A stretch of DNA of 64,000 nucleotides, from NCBI GenBank assembly GCA_910584375.1, contig CAJUAH010000012.1:49388-113387 (forward strand), read 5' to 3'. Made by a program: the position numbers and the translations under genes. The DNA is from an uncultured Acetatifactor sp. Its GTDB lineage: Bacteria > Bacillota > Clostridia > Lachnospirales > Lachnospiraceae. Under the pieces are notes generated by a model. That model was not told the DNA's origin. It was given only the letters and a program-made list of their open reading frames with translations, and did not search any database. Below are positions 1 to 8,878 of the stretch, one piece after another (the first letter of the stretch is position 1; each line of letters starts with the position of its first letter).

Positions 1-2
1 GC

Positions 3-416
3 TACGGAATGAACGACTATACCACCGGCAGCCCCATCGGCAGGGAGGACGCCCCTGAGGATCCCTATACCATGGAGGGAGCCATGCGGACGGGCATAGG
101 GTATCTGCGGCAGAGATATCCGCAGCTGCGGATTATTTTTATCAGTCCCACATACTGCTGGTTCGTCAATACGCTGGGAACCACCAACGAGACCTGCGAG
201 ACCAACGACTACGGGGACGGCTGCCTGGAGGACTATGTGGAGGCACAGCGCCGCGTTGCCCGGGAGTGCGGCGTGGAATTTGTGGATCTGTATCACGATT
301 TTTATCCCCATGAGCAGTACGGAGACTGGCAGCTGTACACAAACGACGGGATACATCCCAACGAAACCGGGAGACAGAAGATAGCGGAAACCCTGGCGGA
401 ATTGCTGCGGGACTGA
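3..416 (+). CDS. SGNH/GDSL-type hydrolase, C-terminal part (gene starts before the window)
   Basis: The reading frame is open to the left edge, so this is only the last ~137 residues. The C-terminal DGIHPNETG is the catalytic Asp-x-x-His block of SGNH hydrolases. An internal stretch RIIFISPTY is close to RIIVMSPTY in the SGNH protein at 12527-13702, so the two are probably paralogues. Such proteins remove or transfer O-acyl groups on surface glycans, or act as non-catalytic helpers; I infer a role in modifying the polysaccharide made by this locus. The nucleophile Ser block lies outside the window, so activity cannot be judged. The next gene begins within about 30 bases, suggesting one operon. 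Confidence 0.75.
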   Translation, partial: YGMNDYTTGSPIGREDAPEDPYTMEGAMRTGIGYLRQRYPQLRIIFISPTYCWFVNTLGTTNETCETNDYGDGCLEDYVEAQRRVARECGVEFVDLYHDFYPHEQYGDWQLYTNDGIHPNETGRQKIAETLAELLRD

Positions 417-442
417 TCTGACAGATGTGTCGGGAGGCAAAT

Positions 443-1978
443 TTGAAAAATCCTACGGAAATCTGGAACTGTATAAAAAAATATAGTAAAAAAGAGTGGA
501 AACTGGCTTTTTTCAGTACTTTCACGCTGGGGCTACTGATACACATGCCCATTATGCTGCGGGACATTCCCAATCATGACGGCCTGGCCAGCATGTATTT
601 TGATCAGAATATGATTACCTCCGGCCGGTGGTTCCTGACGGTGGCCTGCGGCGTATCCTCCTACTATACGCTGCCCTGGCTCATCGGGCTGCTGGCGATG
701 CTGTACCTGGGGATCGCCTCGGCGCTGCTGACAGAATTTCTTGAGATCAGGCAGGATTGGGCGGTGGTTCTGGTTGGCGGGCTGCTGGCAGCCTTTCCCT
801 CCCTGGCGTCCACCTTTGCCTATGTGTTCACGATGGACGGCTATATGCTGGCGGTGCTTTTTGCCGTACTGGCGGTACTGCTCACTAAAAAATACCGGCT
901 GGGTTTTTTGACCGGCGCCCTGTGCCTGGCCTGCAGCCTGGGCACATACCAGTCTTATCTGCCCTTTGCGGTGCTGCTGAGCCTGTACGGCGTCTATATG
1001 ATCGCGGCGGCGGGGGGAGCAACCCGGGAAAAGATCAAAAAAATCCTTCGCTATGTTTGGATGGGCGGGATCGGAGTGGCGGCCTACTATGTGATTCTGC
1101 GCCTTTTGCTGCTTATCCAAGGCAAGGAACTGGCCTCCTACCAGGGGATCAGCGGCATGGGCAGCGCCCCGCAGGCAGGGATCGGCGGCTCTCTCCTGCA
1201 CATGTACCGGGATTTTGTGGCCTTTACCCTAAAGGGCAATGTATTTATGAACAATCTCTTCTCCTGGGGAGCCATGCTCCTGCTTGTTCTGGCCTGCGCG
1301 GCGACGCTGCTGTGCCTGTGCCTGCAAAAAAAATGGTGGAAGAGTATTTGGTTTTTCGCTATAATAGCAGTAACCGCGGCGGGACTTCCCATCGCCATGA
1401 ACCTGATCCTGGTCATCTCTCCGGATGTGACCTACCATCTGCTGATGCGCTATCACTGGGTGTTGCTGCCTGTTTTCATGGTGGCCGCCGTCAGCAGACA
1501 CAGCGAAAAGATCCCCTGGGCCTCCTGGCTGGCCCTGGTCTGCGGCGGGGTGCTGTTGTTTAATTATGGGGTGACGGATCAGATCGCCTACTCCAACCTA
1601 CAGAAAAAATACGAGAAGACTTATGCCTACTGTGTCCGCCTGCTGGACCGCATAGAGCAGACGCCGGGTTACTACCAGGGCATCCCCATCGCTATGATCG
1701 GCGTGGTGGGAGATCAGCCCTATCCGCCCACAGACCTGACCGGAGACGTGACGGCGGGCATGATCGGCATGGGCGGTGACACCCTGCTCTACACCGGCGC
1801 CAACTACCAGGCTTTCATCCAAAATTACCTGGGGGCAACCCTGAACATCCTCCCCCCGGAGGCCATGGAAGATATGTACTACAGCGAACCCTACCGCGAG
1901 ATGGGGAGTTTCCCCGCCTCGGATTCCATCCGCATCATAGACGGCGTCCTATACATCAAGACGGAGAACAAAGAATAG
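443..1978 (+). CDS. GtrII-like membrane glucosyltransferase (Glucos_trans_II family)
   Basis: About 511 residues with roughly ten hydrophobic segments. The early HDGLASMYFDQN-to-SGRWF stretch is typical of the GtrII/GtrC-like family, which moves a glucose from a polyprenyl-phosphate carrier to a surface polysaccharide on the outer face of the membrane. The short C-terminal region after the last membrane segment (about residues 395-511) is soluble and probably extracellular. I chose TTG at 443 because GGGAGG lies five bases upstream at 432-437; an in-frame ATG at 425 has no good ribosome site. The GtrB-like gene that follows would supply the lipid-linked sugar. No GtrA-type flippase is visible nearby. 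Confidence 0.8.
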   Translation: MKNPTEIWNCIKKYSKKEWKLAFFSTFTLGLLIHMPIMLRDIPNHDGLASMYFDQNMITSGRWFLTVACGVSSYYTLPWLIGLLAMLYLGIASALLTEFLEIRQDWAVVLVGGLLAAFPSLASTFAYVFTMDGYMLAVLFAVLAVLLTKKYRLGFLTGALCLACSLGTYQSYLPFAVLLSLYGVYMIAAAGGATREKIKKILRYVWMGGIGVAAYYVILRLLLLIQGKELASYQGISGMGSAPQAGIGGSLLHMYRDFVAFTLKGNVFMNNLFSWGAMLLLVLACAATLLCLCLQKKWWKSIWFFAIIAVTAAGLPIAMNLILVISPDVTYHLLMRYHWVLLPVFMVAAVSRHSEKIPWASWLALVCGGVLLFNYGVTDQIAYSNLQKKYEKTYAYCVRLLDRIEQTPGYYQGIPIAMIGVVGDQPYPPTDLTGDVTAGMIGMGGDTLLYTGANYQAFIQNYLGATLNILPPEAMEDMYYSEPYREMGSFPASDSIRIIDGVLYIKTENKE

Positions 1979-2018
1979 GCGGATCGACCGGATCCGTTTC
2001 AGAAAGGAGGGACATACC

Positions 2019-2966
2019 GTGGCTCTGTTATCCATAGTACTCCCCTCATACAACGAAGAACAGAATATCGCCAACACTGCCCAGACATTATCCGCTTTGT
2101 TACGGCAGGAGCAGATAGACTACGAACTGATTTTTGTCAGCGACGGTTCCCGGGACAACACTTACCGTGAGATCCAGAAAGTGTCCGCGCAGGATCCCCG
2201 GGTAAAGGGCGTGCAGTTCTCCCGGAACTTCGGCAAGGAGGCCAGCATCTTCGCGGGCCTGCAGCTGGCGGCGGGAGACGCTGTGATCGTCATGGACTGC
2301 GACCTGCAGCACCCCCCTTCGGTGATTCCGAAGATGTGGAGCCTGTGGAACGCGGGCTACGAAGTGGTGGAGGGCATCAAGACCAATCGTGGCCGGGAGA
2401 GCCTTCTGCACAAATGCTTTGCGGGCGTGTTTTATCGGATCATGAGCGGCCTGATCAAGATGGATATGAACGCCTCCTCGGATTACAAACTGCTGGATCG
2501 CAAAGTGGTGGACGTGCTGTTGGAGCTGCCGGAGAAAAATACGTTTTTCCGTGCCCTGACTTTCTGGGCGGGCTTTAAGACCGTCAGCGTGGAGTACGAG
2601 GTGCAGGAGCGGGTCTACGGGGAGAGCAAATGGTCTTTCTTCAGCCTGATGCGCTATGCCATTACCAACGTCACATCTTTCAGCACCCTGCCCTTGCAGC
2701 TGGTGACGGTGCTGGGAGTGGTCTCCATCCTGTTCAGCCTGGCGCTGGCGGTGCAGACCCTGGTGAAATACCTGACGGGCACGGCGGTGGAGGGCTTTAC
2801 CACCGTGATCCTGCTGATCCTGATCATCGGCGGGTTCATCATGCTGAGCCTGGGGGTCATCGGTCATTATCTCGCCCGGATCTATGAGGAAGTCAAGGGG
2901 CGTCCCCGGTATATTATCAGTCAGATGACGGATAATGTGCGTGGGAAGGAGGCGCAGGGCGGATGA
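2019..2966 (+). CDS. GtrB-like polyprenyl-phosphate glycosyltransferase (GT2)
   Basis: A GT2 domain of the dolichol-phosphate-mannose synthase/GtrB type (residues 1-220) has VLPSYNEE near the start and the DxD metal-nucleotide motif at D93-D95 within DCDLQHP. Two C-terminal membrane helices (about 225-249 and 261-285) are the usual GtrB layout. It is expected to transfer a sugar from a nucleotide donor to undecaprenyl phosphate on the cytoplasmic side, giving the donor for the GtrII-like enzyme upstream. The start is GTG, set by AAAGGAGG at 2003-2010. It overlaps the next gene by four bases, so translation is probably coupled. Confidence 0.88.
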   Translation: MALLSIVLPSYNEEQNIANTAQTLSALLRQEQIDYELIFVSDGSRDNTYREIQKVSAQDPRVKGVQFSRNFGKEASIFAGLQLAAGDAVIVMDCDLQHPPSVIPKMWSLWNAGYEVVEGIKTNRGRESLLHKCFAGVFYRIMSGLIKMDMNASSDYKLLDRKVVDVLLELPEKNTFFRALTFWAGFKTVSVEYEVQERVYGESKWSFFSLMRYAITNVTSFSTLPLQLVTVLGVVSILFSLALAVQTLVKYLTGTAVEGFTTVILLILIIGGFIMLSLGVIGHYLARIYEEVKGRPRYIISQMTDNVRGKEAQGG

Positions 2967-4048
2967 AAAAAAGGATTGTGAGCATGGAACTGCTGCGGAT
3001 CCTGGCTATGATGATGGTGGTGATGCTGCACTATCTGTCCAAGGGGGAACTGCTCACCTCCCTGACAGAGGACTTTGACACCGGTTCCTATATCGCATGG
3101 CTTTTGGAGTCCTTCTCCATTGTGGCAGTGAACGTATATATGCTGATCAGCGGATACTTTCTGGTGGAGTCGGGGTTTAAGATGCGGCGGCTGGCGGAGT
3201 TGATCTGCCAGGTACTGTTCTACAGTCTGCTGATCCCGCCCATTCTGATGGCCGTGGGGGTGCTGCGCGGAGACGGACAGTCCGCTCCGATCACCGTGTA
3301 CCGGCTGCTGCAATATATATTCCCAAGCCTGATGGGGCATTACTGGTTTATCACGGCCTATCTGGTCATGTACCTGCTCCTGCCGGTGCTGGCGGCGGGG
3401 GCGAAGGCGCTGAGCCGGACGCAGCTGCGCAACACGATCCTGCTGTTGCTGCTCTTTTTCTCCGTGAGCAAATCCGTGCTGCCCGTGCGGCTGGAAACGG
3501 ATGCGCAGGGATACGATGGACTGTGGTTTGTCTGTGTGTTCCTGGTGGCAGCCTATATGCGTCTGTACGGGATCCCTTTTTTGCAAAGGGGCAAAAGGGC
3601 GGCGCTGTGCTATCTGGGCGGCTGCGCGCTAATCTACGGGCTGACCATGGGCGTGAGGCTGTTTTACCTGCGCACAGGAAGGTTGGATAATTTTATCCAT
3701 GCGCCCTATGACTATAACCATATATTGAATCTGTTTGCGGCGGTCTCCCTGTTTTATGCTTTTTTAAGCCTGAAACTGTCGGGGGACAGTCTTCCCGGCA
3801 GAGTGATCCTGCGGGTGGCGCCCTATACCCTGGGCGTGTATCTGCTGCATGAGCATGTGGAACTGCGTACGCTCTGGCCCCACTGGCTGGGAGCTGACGC
3901 CCAGTACAGTCCCTGGATGCTGGCTCCCCGGGCGGTGGGCTGTGTGCTGGCAGTGTTTATTGTGGGCATTCTGGTGGACATGGCGCGGGGAGCGCTGTTT
4001 CGCGGGATTGAAAAGCTTGGCGTGAAGTTGCTGCGAAAGCGGGAGTGA
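2963..4048 (+). CDS. Acyltransferase family 3 membrane protein (OafA/WecH-like)
   Basis: A 361-residue polytopic protein starting MKKRIVSMELLRILAMMMVVMLHY; the E-L-L-R-I-x-A then late His pattern is the conserved N-terminal signature of acyltransferase-3 proteins, which O-acetylate or otherwise acylate sugars or carrier-linked glycans. Around ten membrane segments are visible. It overlaps the GtrB-like gene by ATGA. The substrate is not readable from sequence; a glycan made or decorated by this locus is the obvious candidate. Its last ten codons (LGVKLLRKRE) recur in degenerate form twice in the 86 bases downstream (see the repeat feature). Confidence 0.85.
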   Translation: MKKRIVSMELLRILAMMMVVMLHYLSKGELLTSLTEDFDTGSYIAWLLESFSIVAVNVYMLISGYFLVESGFKMRRLAELICQVLFYSLLIPPILMAVGVLRGDGQSAPITVYRLLQYIFPSLMGHYWFITAYLVMYLLLPVLAAGAKALSRTQLRNTILLLLLFFSVSKSVLPVRLETDAQGYDGLWFVCVFLVAAYMRLYGIPFLQRGKRAALCYLGGCALIYGLTMGVRLFYLRTGRLDNFIHAPYDYNHILNLFAAVSLFYAFLSLKLSGDSLPGRVILRVAPYTLGVYLLHEHVELRTLWPHWLGADAQYSPWMLAPRAVGCVLAVFIVGILVDMARGALFRGIEKLGVKLLRKRE

Positions 4049-4120
4049 ATGTTTAGAGTGAAGTTGCTCCGAAGGCAAGATGGAAAATATCGGAGTGAAA
4101 TTGATGCGAAAAGAGCGGGA
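4020..4120 (+). repeat. Three degenerate copies of the acyltransferase gene's 3' end
   Basis: Copy 1 (4020-4045) is the true end of the gene. Copy 2 (4055-4080) and copy 3 (4091-4120) lie downstream, each keeping a core like GTGAAGTTGCTGCGAAAG. Read in their own frames they give FRVKLLRR and ENIGVKLMRKERE, clearly related to EKLGVKLLRKRE. This looks like local tandem duplication followed by decay, filling the gap before the aminotransferase gene. Confidence 0.7.
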
Positions 4121-4134
4121 GCAGGAGGAGAAAA

Positions 4135-5265
4135 ATGATTACGTTTAATGTGCCGCCCTACACGGGCAAAGAGATGGAATATATAAGGGAATGCGTGGAG
4201 AATCAAAAGATCTGCGGCGACGGCCCCTATACCAAAAAGTGCAACGAGTGGATCGAGGGCAGGACGGGAACCACAAAATGTCTGCTCACCACCTCCTGTA
4301 CCCACGCCACGGAGATGGCGGCCCTGCTCATCGGGGTAGGGGAGGGGGACGAGGTCATCATGCCCTCCTACACCTTTGTGTCCACGGCGGACGCTTTCGT
4401 GCTGCGGGGAGCGACCCCGGTGTTTGTGGATATCCGGCCGGACACCATGAACATAGACGAAAATCTGATCGAGGCGGCCATCACGGACAGGACCCGGGCC
4501 ATCGTCCCCGTGCATTATGCCGGCGTCTCCTGCGAGATGGATAAGATCATGGAACTGGCGGAAAAATATCATCTGGCGGTGATCGAGGACGCGGCCCAGG
4601 GCATCATGTCCACCTATAAGGGCAAGGCGCTGGGCACATTTGGAGAGTACGGGTGTTTCAGCTTTCATGAGACCAAGAATTTCAGTATGGGCGAGGGCGG
4701 CGCGCTGCTGATCCGGGACGCGGAGAATATCGAGGACGCCGAGATCATCCGGGAAAAGGGAACCAACCGCAGCAAGTATTACAGGGGCCAGATCGACAAA
4801 TACACCTGGATCAACTACGGTTCCTCCTATCTGCCCAGCGATATGAACGCCGCCTATCTGTACGCCCAGCTGGAGATGGCGGAAGAGATCACGGCGGCCC
4901 GTATGGCCTGCTGGGACAGATATTACGAAAACCTGTATCCTCTGGCGCAGACCGGGAAGATCGAGCTGCCGGCGGTGCCGGAGGGATGTGTCCATAACGC
5001 CCATATGTTTTATATCAAGGCGGCGGACATGGAGGAGAGGACGGCGCTGATCGACTATCTGAAAGAGCGGGGCGTACACAGCGTGTTCCACTATATCCCG
5101 CTGCACACTGCGCCTGCGGGACTGAAATACAGCCGGTTCCACGGCGAGGACAAGTATACCACCCGGGAGAGCGAACGCCTGCTGCGGCTCCCCATGTTCT
5201 ACCGGCTGACTCTGGAACAGGTGGACGGGATCTGCGGACATGTGAAGAGCTTTTATGGGAAGTGA
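4135..5265 (+). CDS. wecE: dTDP-4-amino-4,6-dideoxygalactose transaminase (WecE/RffA-like)
   Basis: A full-length 376-residue DegT/DnrJ/EryC1/StrS sugar aminotransferase, the same length as E. coli WecE. K181 in SFHETKN is the expected PLP-binding lysine, with IEDAAQ (150-155) as the cofactor-contacting segment and SCTHATE near 54-60. WecE converts dTDP-4-keto-6-deoxy-glucose, the RfbB product, to dTDP-4-amino-4,6-dideoxy-galactose, using glutamate as amino donor. RfbA and RfbB are encoded 13-15 kb downstream, so the substrate is available. GGAGGAG at about 4122-4129 sets the start. Other 4-aminotransferases of the family are possible, but the WecE-type motifs favour this call. Confidence 0.85.
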   Translation: MITFNVPPYTGKEMEYIRECVENQKICGDGPYTKKCNEWIEGRTGTTKCLLTTSCTHATEMAALLIGVGEGDEVIMPSYTFVSTADAFVLRGATPVFVDIRPDTMNIDENLIEAAITDRTRAIVPVHYAGVSCEMDKIMELAEKYHLAVIEDAAQGIMSTYKGKALGTFGEYGCFSFHETKNFSMGEGGALLIRDAENIEDAEIIREKGTNRSKYYRGQIDKYTWINYGSSYLPSDMNAAYLYAQLEMAEEITAARMACWDRYYENLYPLAQTGKIELPAVPEGCVHNAHMFYIKAADMEERTALIDYLKERGVHSVFHYIPLHTAPAGLKYSRFHGEDKYTTRESERLLRLPMFYRLTLEQVDGICGHVKSFYGK

Positions 5266-5308
5266 GCAGACTGGAAACAGGACTCGGCGCGGACGGAGAG
5301 GTAAATAG

Positions 5309-6805
5309 ATGCAGCGAGTGGGAGTGCATATGCGGGGCGTGCTGCGGGCGGCTATAGTCTGCGGCATGAGCGTGCAGATATTGCTGGGCCTGGCCTGGCT
5401 TGTAAAAAATATGGGAGGGTCGCCATCCTTTCAGGAGAGCCGCTGGCTGCTCACGGGAGAGGGCATGGCGGGGAAACTCTACAGCGGTGCGCTGTACAGA
5501 GGGCTGGCGAGAGCGCTGTCCTCCTGTCTGTGGCTCCTGTACAGCTTGCAGTTGGCGGCGGCAGCGGTGGCGGCGTACAGCCTCTCGGCCTGCTTTTTGG
5601 GAAAGGAACAGCGGCCGCTGCGCATATGGGCGGCGCTGGCGCTGACCACCGTGCCCCAGGCGCTGCAATGTCATCTGGCCGCGCTCCCCTGGTCTTTCGG
5701 CACATCGCTGCTGATGGCGGAGACTGCCCTGTGGATAAGCCTGCTGCGGGGAGAGAACCCGGAGACTGACGGGGAGCGGGTGCGGACGGCTCTGGCTATG
5801 GCGCAGCTATGGATGCTGCTGCTGTTAATTTTGCCTGTGTACGCTCTGTTTTCCCTGCCGCTGCTGGCGGCAGCGCTGTGGCGGGCGAGAAAGGGCGGGG
5901 GAAGAAAGCGTCGGCTGCTCTGCGGACTGGCGGGATTTGCGCTGCTGGTCTGCTGCGTGGGGGCGAACTGTGGCCTGAACCCTGCCGCATGGAATCGGGA
6001 GTTGGCGGCCAACGCGCTGAGCCGCGCAGGCTGGCCTTCTTTCCAATATGACTATGAGTATATAACCGAACCGCTGCACAGCGAGATCGGGCTGGATACG
6101 GCCCGCAAGGTTTCCGCCTATGCGGACGGCGTAGAGATATCGCTGATCCCCAGGCTGGAGGAGCGGTATACGCCGGAGGAGACTACCTCTGTGCTGTGGG
6201 AGCTGGCAAGGTTTTGCCTGAAGAGGAATCTGCGGGCGGATGTGAAAAACGTGGTCTGGGATATGGCGGCTTATCACGCCACGCCGCCCATTCTGGCCAT
6301 GCAGCTCAAGGGGAGGGCTTACGATTCCCTCAGCGGCCTGAACTATGAGCTGATGAAAGAACGGGCTCCCCTGCTGAGTCGGTATTATGTGACTTACGCG
6401 TGCAGATGGTGGTGGGTCATGCTGGGAATGGCGTTGCTCCTGGCAGGGATTACGCTGGCGGAGCGAGTCGCTTGCACGGGAAGAGCAATGCCTGTGCCTG
6501 CAGATGTTTTTGCAGAAAAAGGAAAGTCAGAGCTTACAGACGCTCACACAGGGGAAAATTCTGTGGATTCCGGCGCCTGTACAGGGAAAGAGAGAAAGTT
6601 TCACACAGGCGGCGGCAGACATCTCGGGGTGAGGGCGTTTGCACAGAGATGGTTTCCCGTTCTGGCGGGCACGGAGTGGATGATCCTGTATTTTGTGGCC
6701 CAGGGCAGCGGGATCATGGACTATAAAAAGACCCTGTGGGTAACGGTCTTTTGGTATGTTGCCGCGCTGTCGCGGCTGGGCAACAGGAAAGGGAGAGAAA
6801 GATGA
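5309..6805 (+). CDS. Polytopic membrane protein of unknown function
   Basis: 498 residues with about nine membrane segments, an extracytoplasmic-looking soluble stretch around residues 225-350, and a low-complexity polar region around 395-435 that may be poorly conserved. I do not recognise the family. It is followed with a four-base overlap by another membrane protein and shares the spacing of a polysaccharide operon, so a role as a membrane glycosyltransferase or polymer-handling protein is possible but unproven. Start ATG at 5309 has GGAGAGG at 5294-5300. Confidence 0.7.
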   Translation: MQRVGVHMRGVLRAAIVCGMSVQILLGLAWLVKNMGGSPSFQESRWLLTGEGMAGKLYSGALYRGLARALSSCLWLLYSLQLAAAAVAAYSLSACFLGKEQRPLRIWAALALTTVPQALQCHLAALPWSFGTSLLMAETALWISLLRGENPETDGERVRTALAMAQLWMLLLLILPVYALFSLPLLAAALWRARKGGGRKRRLLCGLAGFALLVCCVGANCGLNPAAWNRELAANALSRAGWPSFQYDYEYITEPLHSEIGLDTARKVSAYADGVEISLIPRLEERYTPEETTSVLWELARFCLKRNLRADVKNVVWDMAAYHATPPILAMQLKGRAYDSLSGLNYELMKERAPLLSRYYVTYACRWWWVMLGMALLLAGITLAERVACTGRAMPVPADVFAEKGKSELTDAHTGENSVDSGACTGKERKFHTGGGRHLGVRAFAQRWFPVLAGTEWMILYFVAQGSGIMDYKKTLWVTVFWYVAALSRLGNRKGRER

Positions 6806-7917
6806 AAGCGGTGCTGGGCTGTTTGATACTTTGCGCATGGCTTGTGGGGATTCCGCTGCTCACAGGGGCGATTCCGGCTTTTTTTACAAAACGCCGCAGA
6901 GACCTGCCTTTTATGTGGGTGAGCGGCTACATGCTCTCCTGGGCCCTGTTTCAGCTGGAGGCGGTGCCCCTGGTGCTGCTGCATATCCCCCAGGGATTTG
7001 CGGTGCTGGTACGGATATTCGGCTTTTCTTCGCTGGCATTGGCGGCGGTGGGCGCTTTTCTGCTGATTCGCTCCCGCAAAAGCGCACCCCGCCTGACTCT
7101 GGTCAGGGAAGAGGACGCCGGGAGCAGGACGAACCGGATCTACTGGGGGATATTTTTTGCGCTGGCGGCGCTGCAGCTGGTGCTGGCGGTGGCCATGAAC
7201 TACCAGGACGGCGACGACGCCTATTATGTGGCGGTTTCCACTCTGACGGAGAGCAGTAATACCATGTACGAGAAGATGCCCTATTCCATGGGAGTCACAG
7301 GTCTGGATCTGCGCCACGGCCTGGCCCCTTTTCCGGTCTGGATCGCTTTTCTGGCCAGGATCTCGGGGATCCCTGCAGTCAGCGTCGCCCATGTGGCGGT
7401 TCCGCTGGCCCTGATTCCCACCACCTACCTGATCTTTTACCAGATAGGCGGGCAGCTCTTCGGTAAAAAGAAGGAAAAACTGCCGTTGTTTCTGAGCTTT
7501 ACCGCTCTGCTGACGATCTTTGGCAATTACTCGATCTACACTGCGGAGAATTTCATGCTGGCCCGCAGCCGTCAGGGGAAGGCGGCGCTGGGGAGCATCG
7601 TGATCCCGGCGGTGTTTCTGCTGTTTTTGCTGATCCTGGAGCAGACTGAACTCCAGGACGGCATGTCCCCCCAGAGTTTTTCGGGTCCGGGGAAAGGCAG
7701 GCGTAAAAGTACTGTATGGATGCTCTGGCTGCTGCTGTGCGTCACAGTGCTGGCGGCCTGTCTCTGTACCACCGTGGGCACCATGCTCATATGTCTGCTG
7801 CTGGGAGTCGGCGGCCTGTGCGCCGCTTTCGTCTACCGAAAGCCAGGCTTGGCCTGGAAGACCGCCCTGTGCTGCACTCCCGCGCTGGTCTATGCGGTGT
7901 TGTACTTTATGGTTTAA
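6802..7917 (+). CDS. Membrane protein, DUF6077-like, N-terminal half
   Basis: 371 residues, mostly hydrophobic helices. The stretch NYQDGDDAYYVAVST (around residue 133) resembles a motif I associate with DUF6077-type membrane proteins of Lachnospiraceae; this name is from memory and tentative. The acidic DGDD at the start of a loop is reminiscent of GT-C glycosyltransferases, where an acidic loop residue is catalytic. Start ATG 6802 overlaps the previous stop (ATGA) and follows GGGAGAGAAAG; an upstream ATG in frame at 6736 lies deep in the previous gene and is unlikely. The product ends abruptly after a membrane segment, and the next gene may encode the rest of the same protein. Confidence 0.7.
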   Translation: MKAVLGCLILCAWLVGIPLLTGAIPAFFTKRRRDLPFMWVSGYMLSWALFQLEAVPLVLLHIPQGFAVLVRIFGFSSLALAAVGAFLLIRSRKSAPRLTLVREEDAGSRTNRIYWGIFFALAALQLVLAVAMNYQDGDDAYYVAVSTLTESSNTMYEKMPYSMGVTGLDLRHGLAPFPVWIAFLARISGIPAVSVAHVAVPLALIPTTYLIFYQIGGQLFGKKKEKLPLFLSFTALLTIFGNYSIYTAENFMLARSRQGKAALGSIVIPAVFLLFLLILEQTELQDGMSPQSFSGPGKGRRKSTVWMLWLLLCVTVLAACLCTTVGTMLICLLLGVGGLCAAFVYRKPGLAWKTALCCTPALVYAVLYFMV

Positions 7918-7986
7918 GCCCTGCGGGCTGTTTTTGACACCGCCGGATAGCTGCATGCGGAAAGCGGGCAGAAAGGAGGAAATTAT

Positions 7987-8748
7987 ATGTGGGACACGGT
8001 CAGGACACTGTTCCAGGCTTTTATGGGAACAGGGCTTATCGTGGGATGGTATCTGGTATCCCTGGTATATCTGTGGTTTGCCGAAAAGGACAGACGCATT
8101 CGGGTTCTGTTCCTCTATATGCCTCTGTTGCTGCTCTTATTATACTTTAATCCCATATTTGCCCGCCTGATATGCGCGGCCACCGGGGATGAGATCTATT
8201 ACCGTATCCTCTGGCTGCTGCCGATCACGGTGGTGATTGCCTATGTGACGGTGAGTATCTACGGACGGATAAAGGGCCGCAGGAAATATTGGTTTGCGCT
8301 GGTATCGGCGGTGCTGGTAACGGTCAGCGGCAGCTGCGTCTACGCCAGTCCCCATTTCCACCGGGCGGAGAATCTCTATCATATGCCCCAGGCCGTTGTG
8401 GACATCTGCGATGCGATCCAGGTGGAGGGCCGGGAGGTCATGGCGGTATTTCCCAAGGAGATGCTCTCCTTTGTGCGCCAGTACACGCCCCTGGTATGCA
8501 TGCCCTACGGGAGAGAGATGCTGGTGAGCCAATGGAAGGCAGAAAATCCGCTGTACGACGCCATGGAGGCGCAGGTGCTGGATATGGATGTGATCCTGCC
8601 TCTGGCAAAGACCTATTCCAGCCACTTTGTCATCGTGCCGGAGCATAAACCGATCACGGGGGATCCCGAGGAGTACGGCTTTACGCTGATCGATCATATA
8701 GACGGCTATGCCGTTTATCAGGATACCAGCGTATACATCGGCCTGTGA
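7987..8748 (+). CDS. Membrane protein, probable C-terminal half of the preceding protein
   Basis: 253 residues: four membrane segments in the first ~115 residues, then a soluble C-terminal domain likely outside the cell. Single polypeptides that combine a GT-C-like membrane core with such a tail are common, so this and the 371-residue protein before it may together equal one ancestral protein of ~620 residues. It has its own strong site AAAGGAGGAAATT just before ATG 7987, so it should be translated on its own whether or not it arose by splitting. Function not recognised. Confidence 0.68.
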   Translation: MWDTVRTLFQAFMGTGLIVGWYLVSLVYLWFAEKDRRIRVLFLYMPLLLLLLYFNPIFARLICAATGDEIYYRILWLLPITVVIAYVTVSIYGRIKGRRKYWFALVSAVLVTVSGSCVYASPHFHRAENLYHMPQAVVDICDAIQVEGREVMAVFPKEMLSFVRQYTPLVCMPYGREMLVSQWKAENPLYDAMEAQVLDMDVILPLAKTYSSHFVIVPEHKPITGDPEEYGFTLIDHIDGYAVYQDTSVYIGL

Positions 8749-8878
8749 GCATACATGGCTCTGATCGTCAGCCGCCGCCATGCATGCGGGGAAAGGGGCT
8801 GAGAAAGAGTCCGTCCTGCAATTCTGAACAACGGTTTTGAGCAACGCGACACTGCGGGTATGCCGGAAAGAGGAAAAA

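Noticed and set aside
3823..5367. Long minus-strand frame (514 codons) opposite the aminotransferase and acyltransferase genes
   Set aside because: It is antisense to two well-supported genes, has no ribosome site, and its protein has no recognisable domain; it results from the codon pattern of G+C-rich genes.
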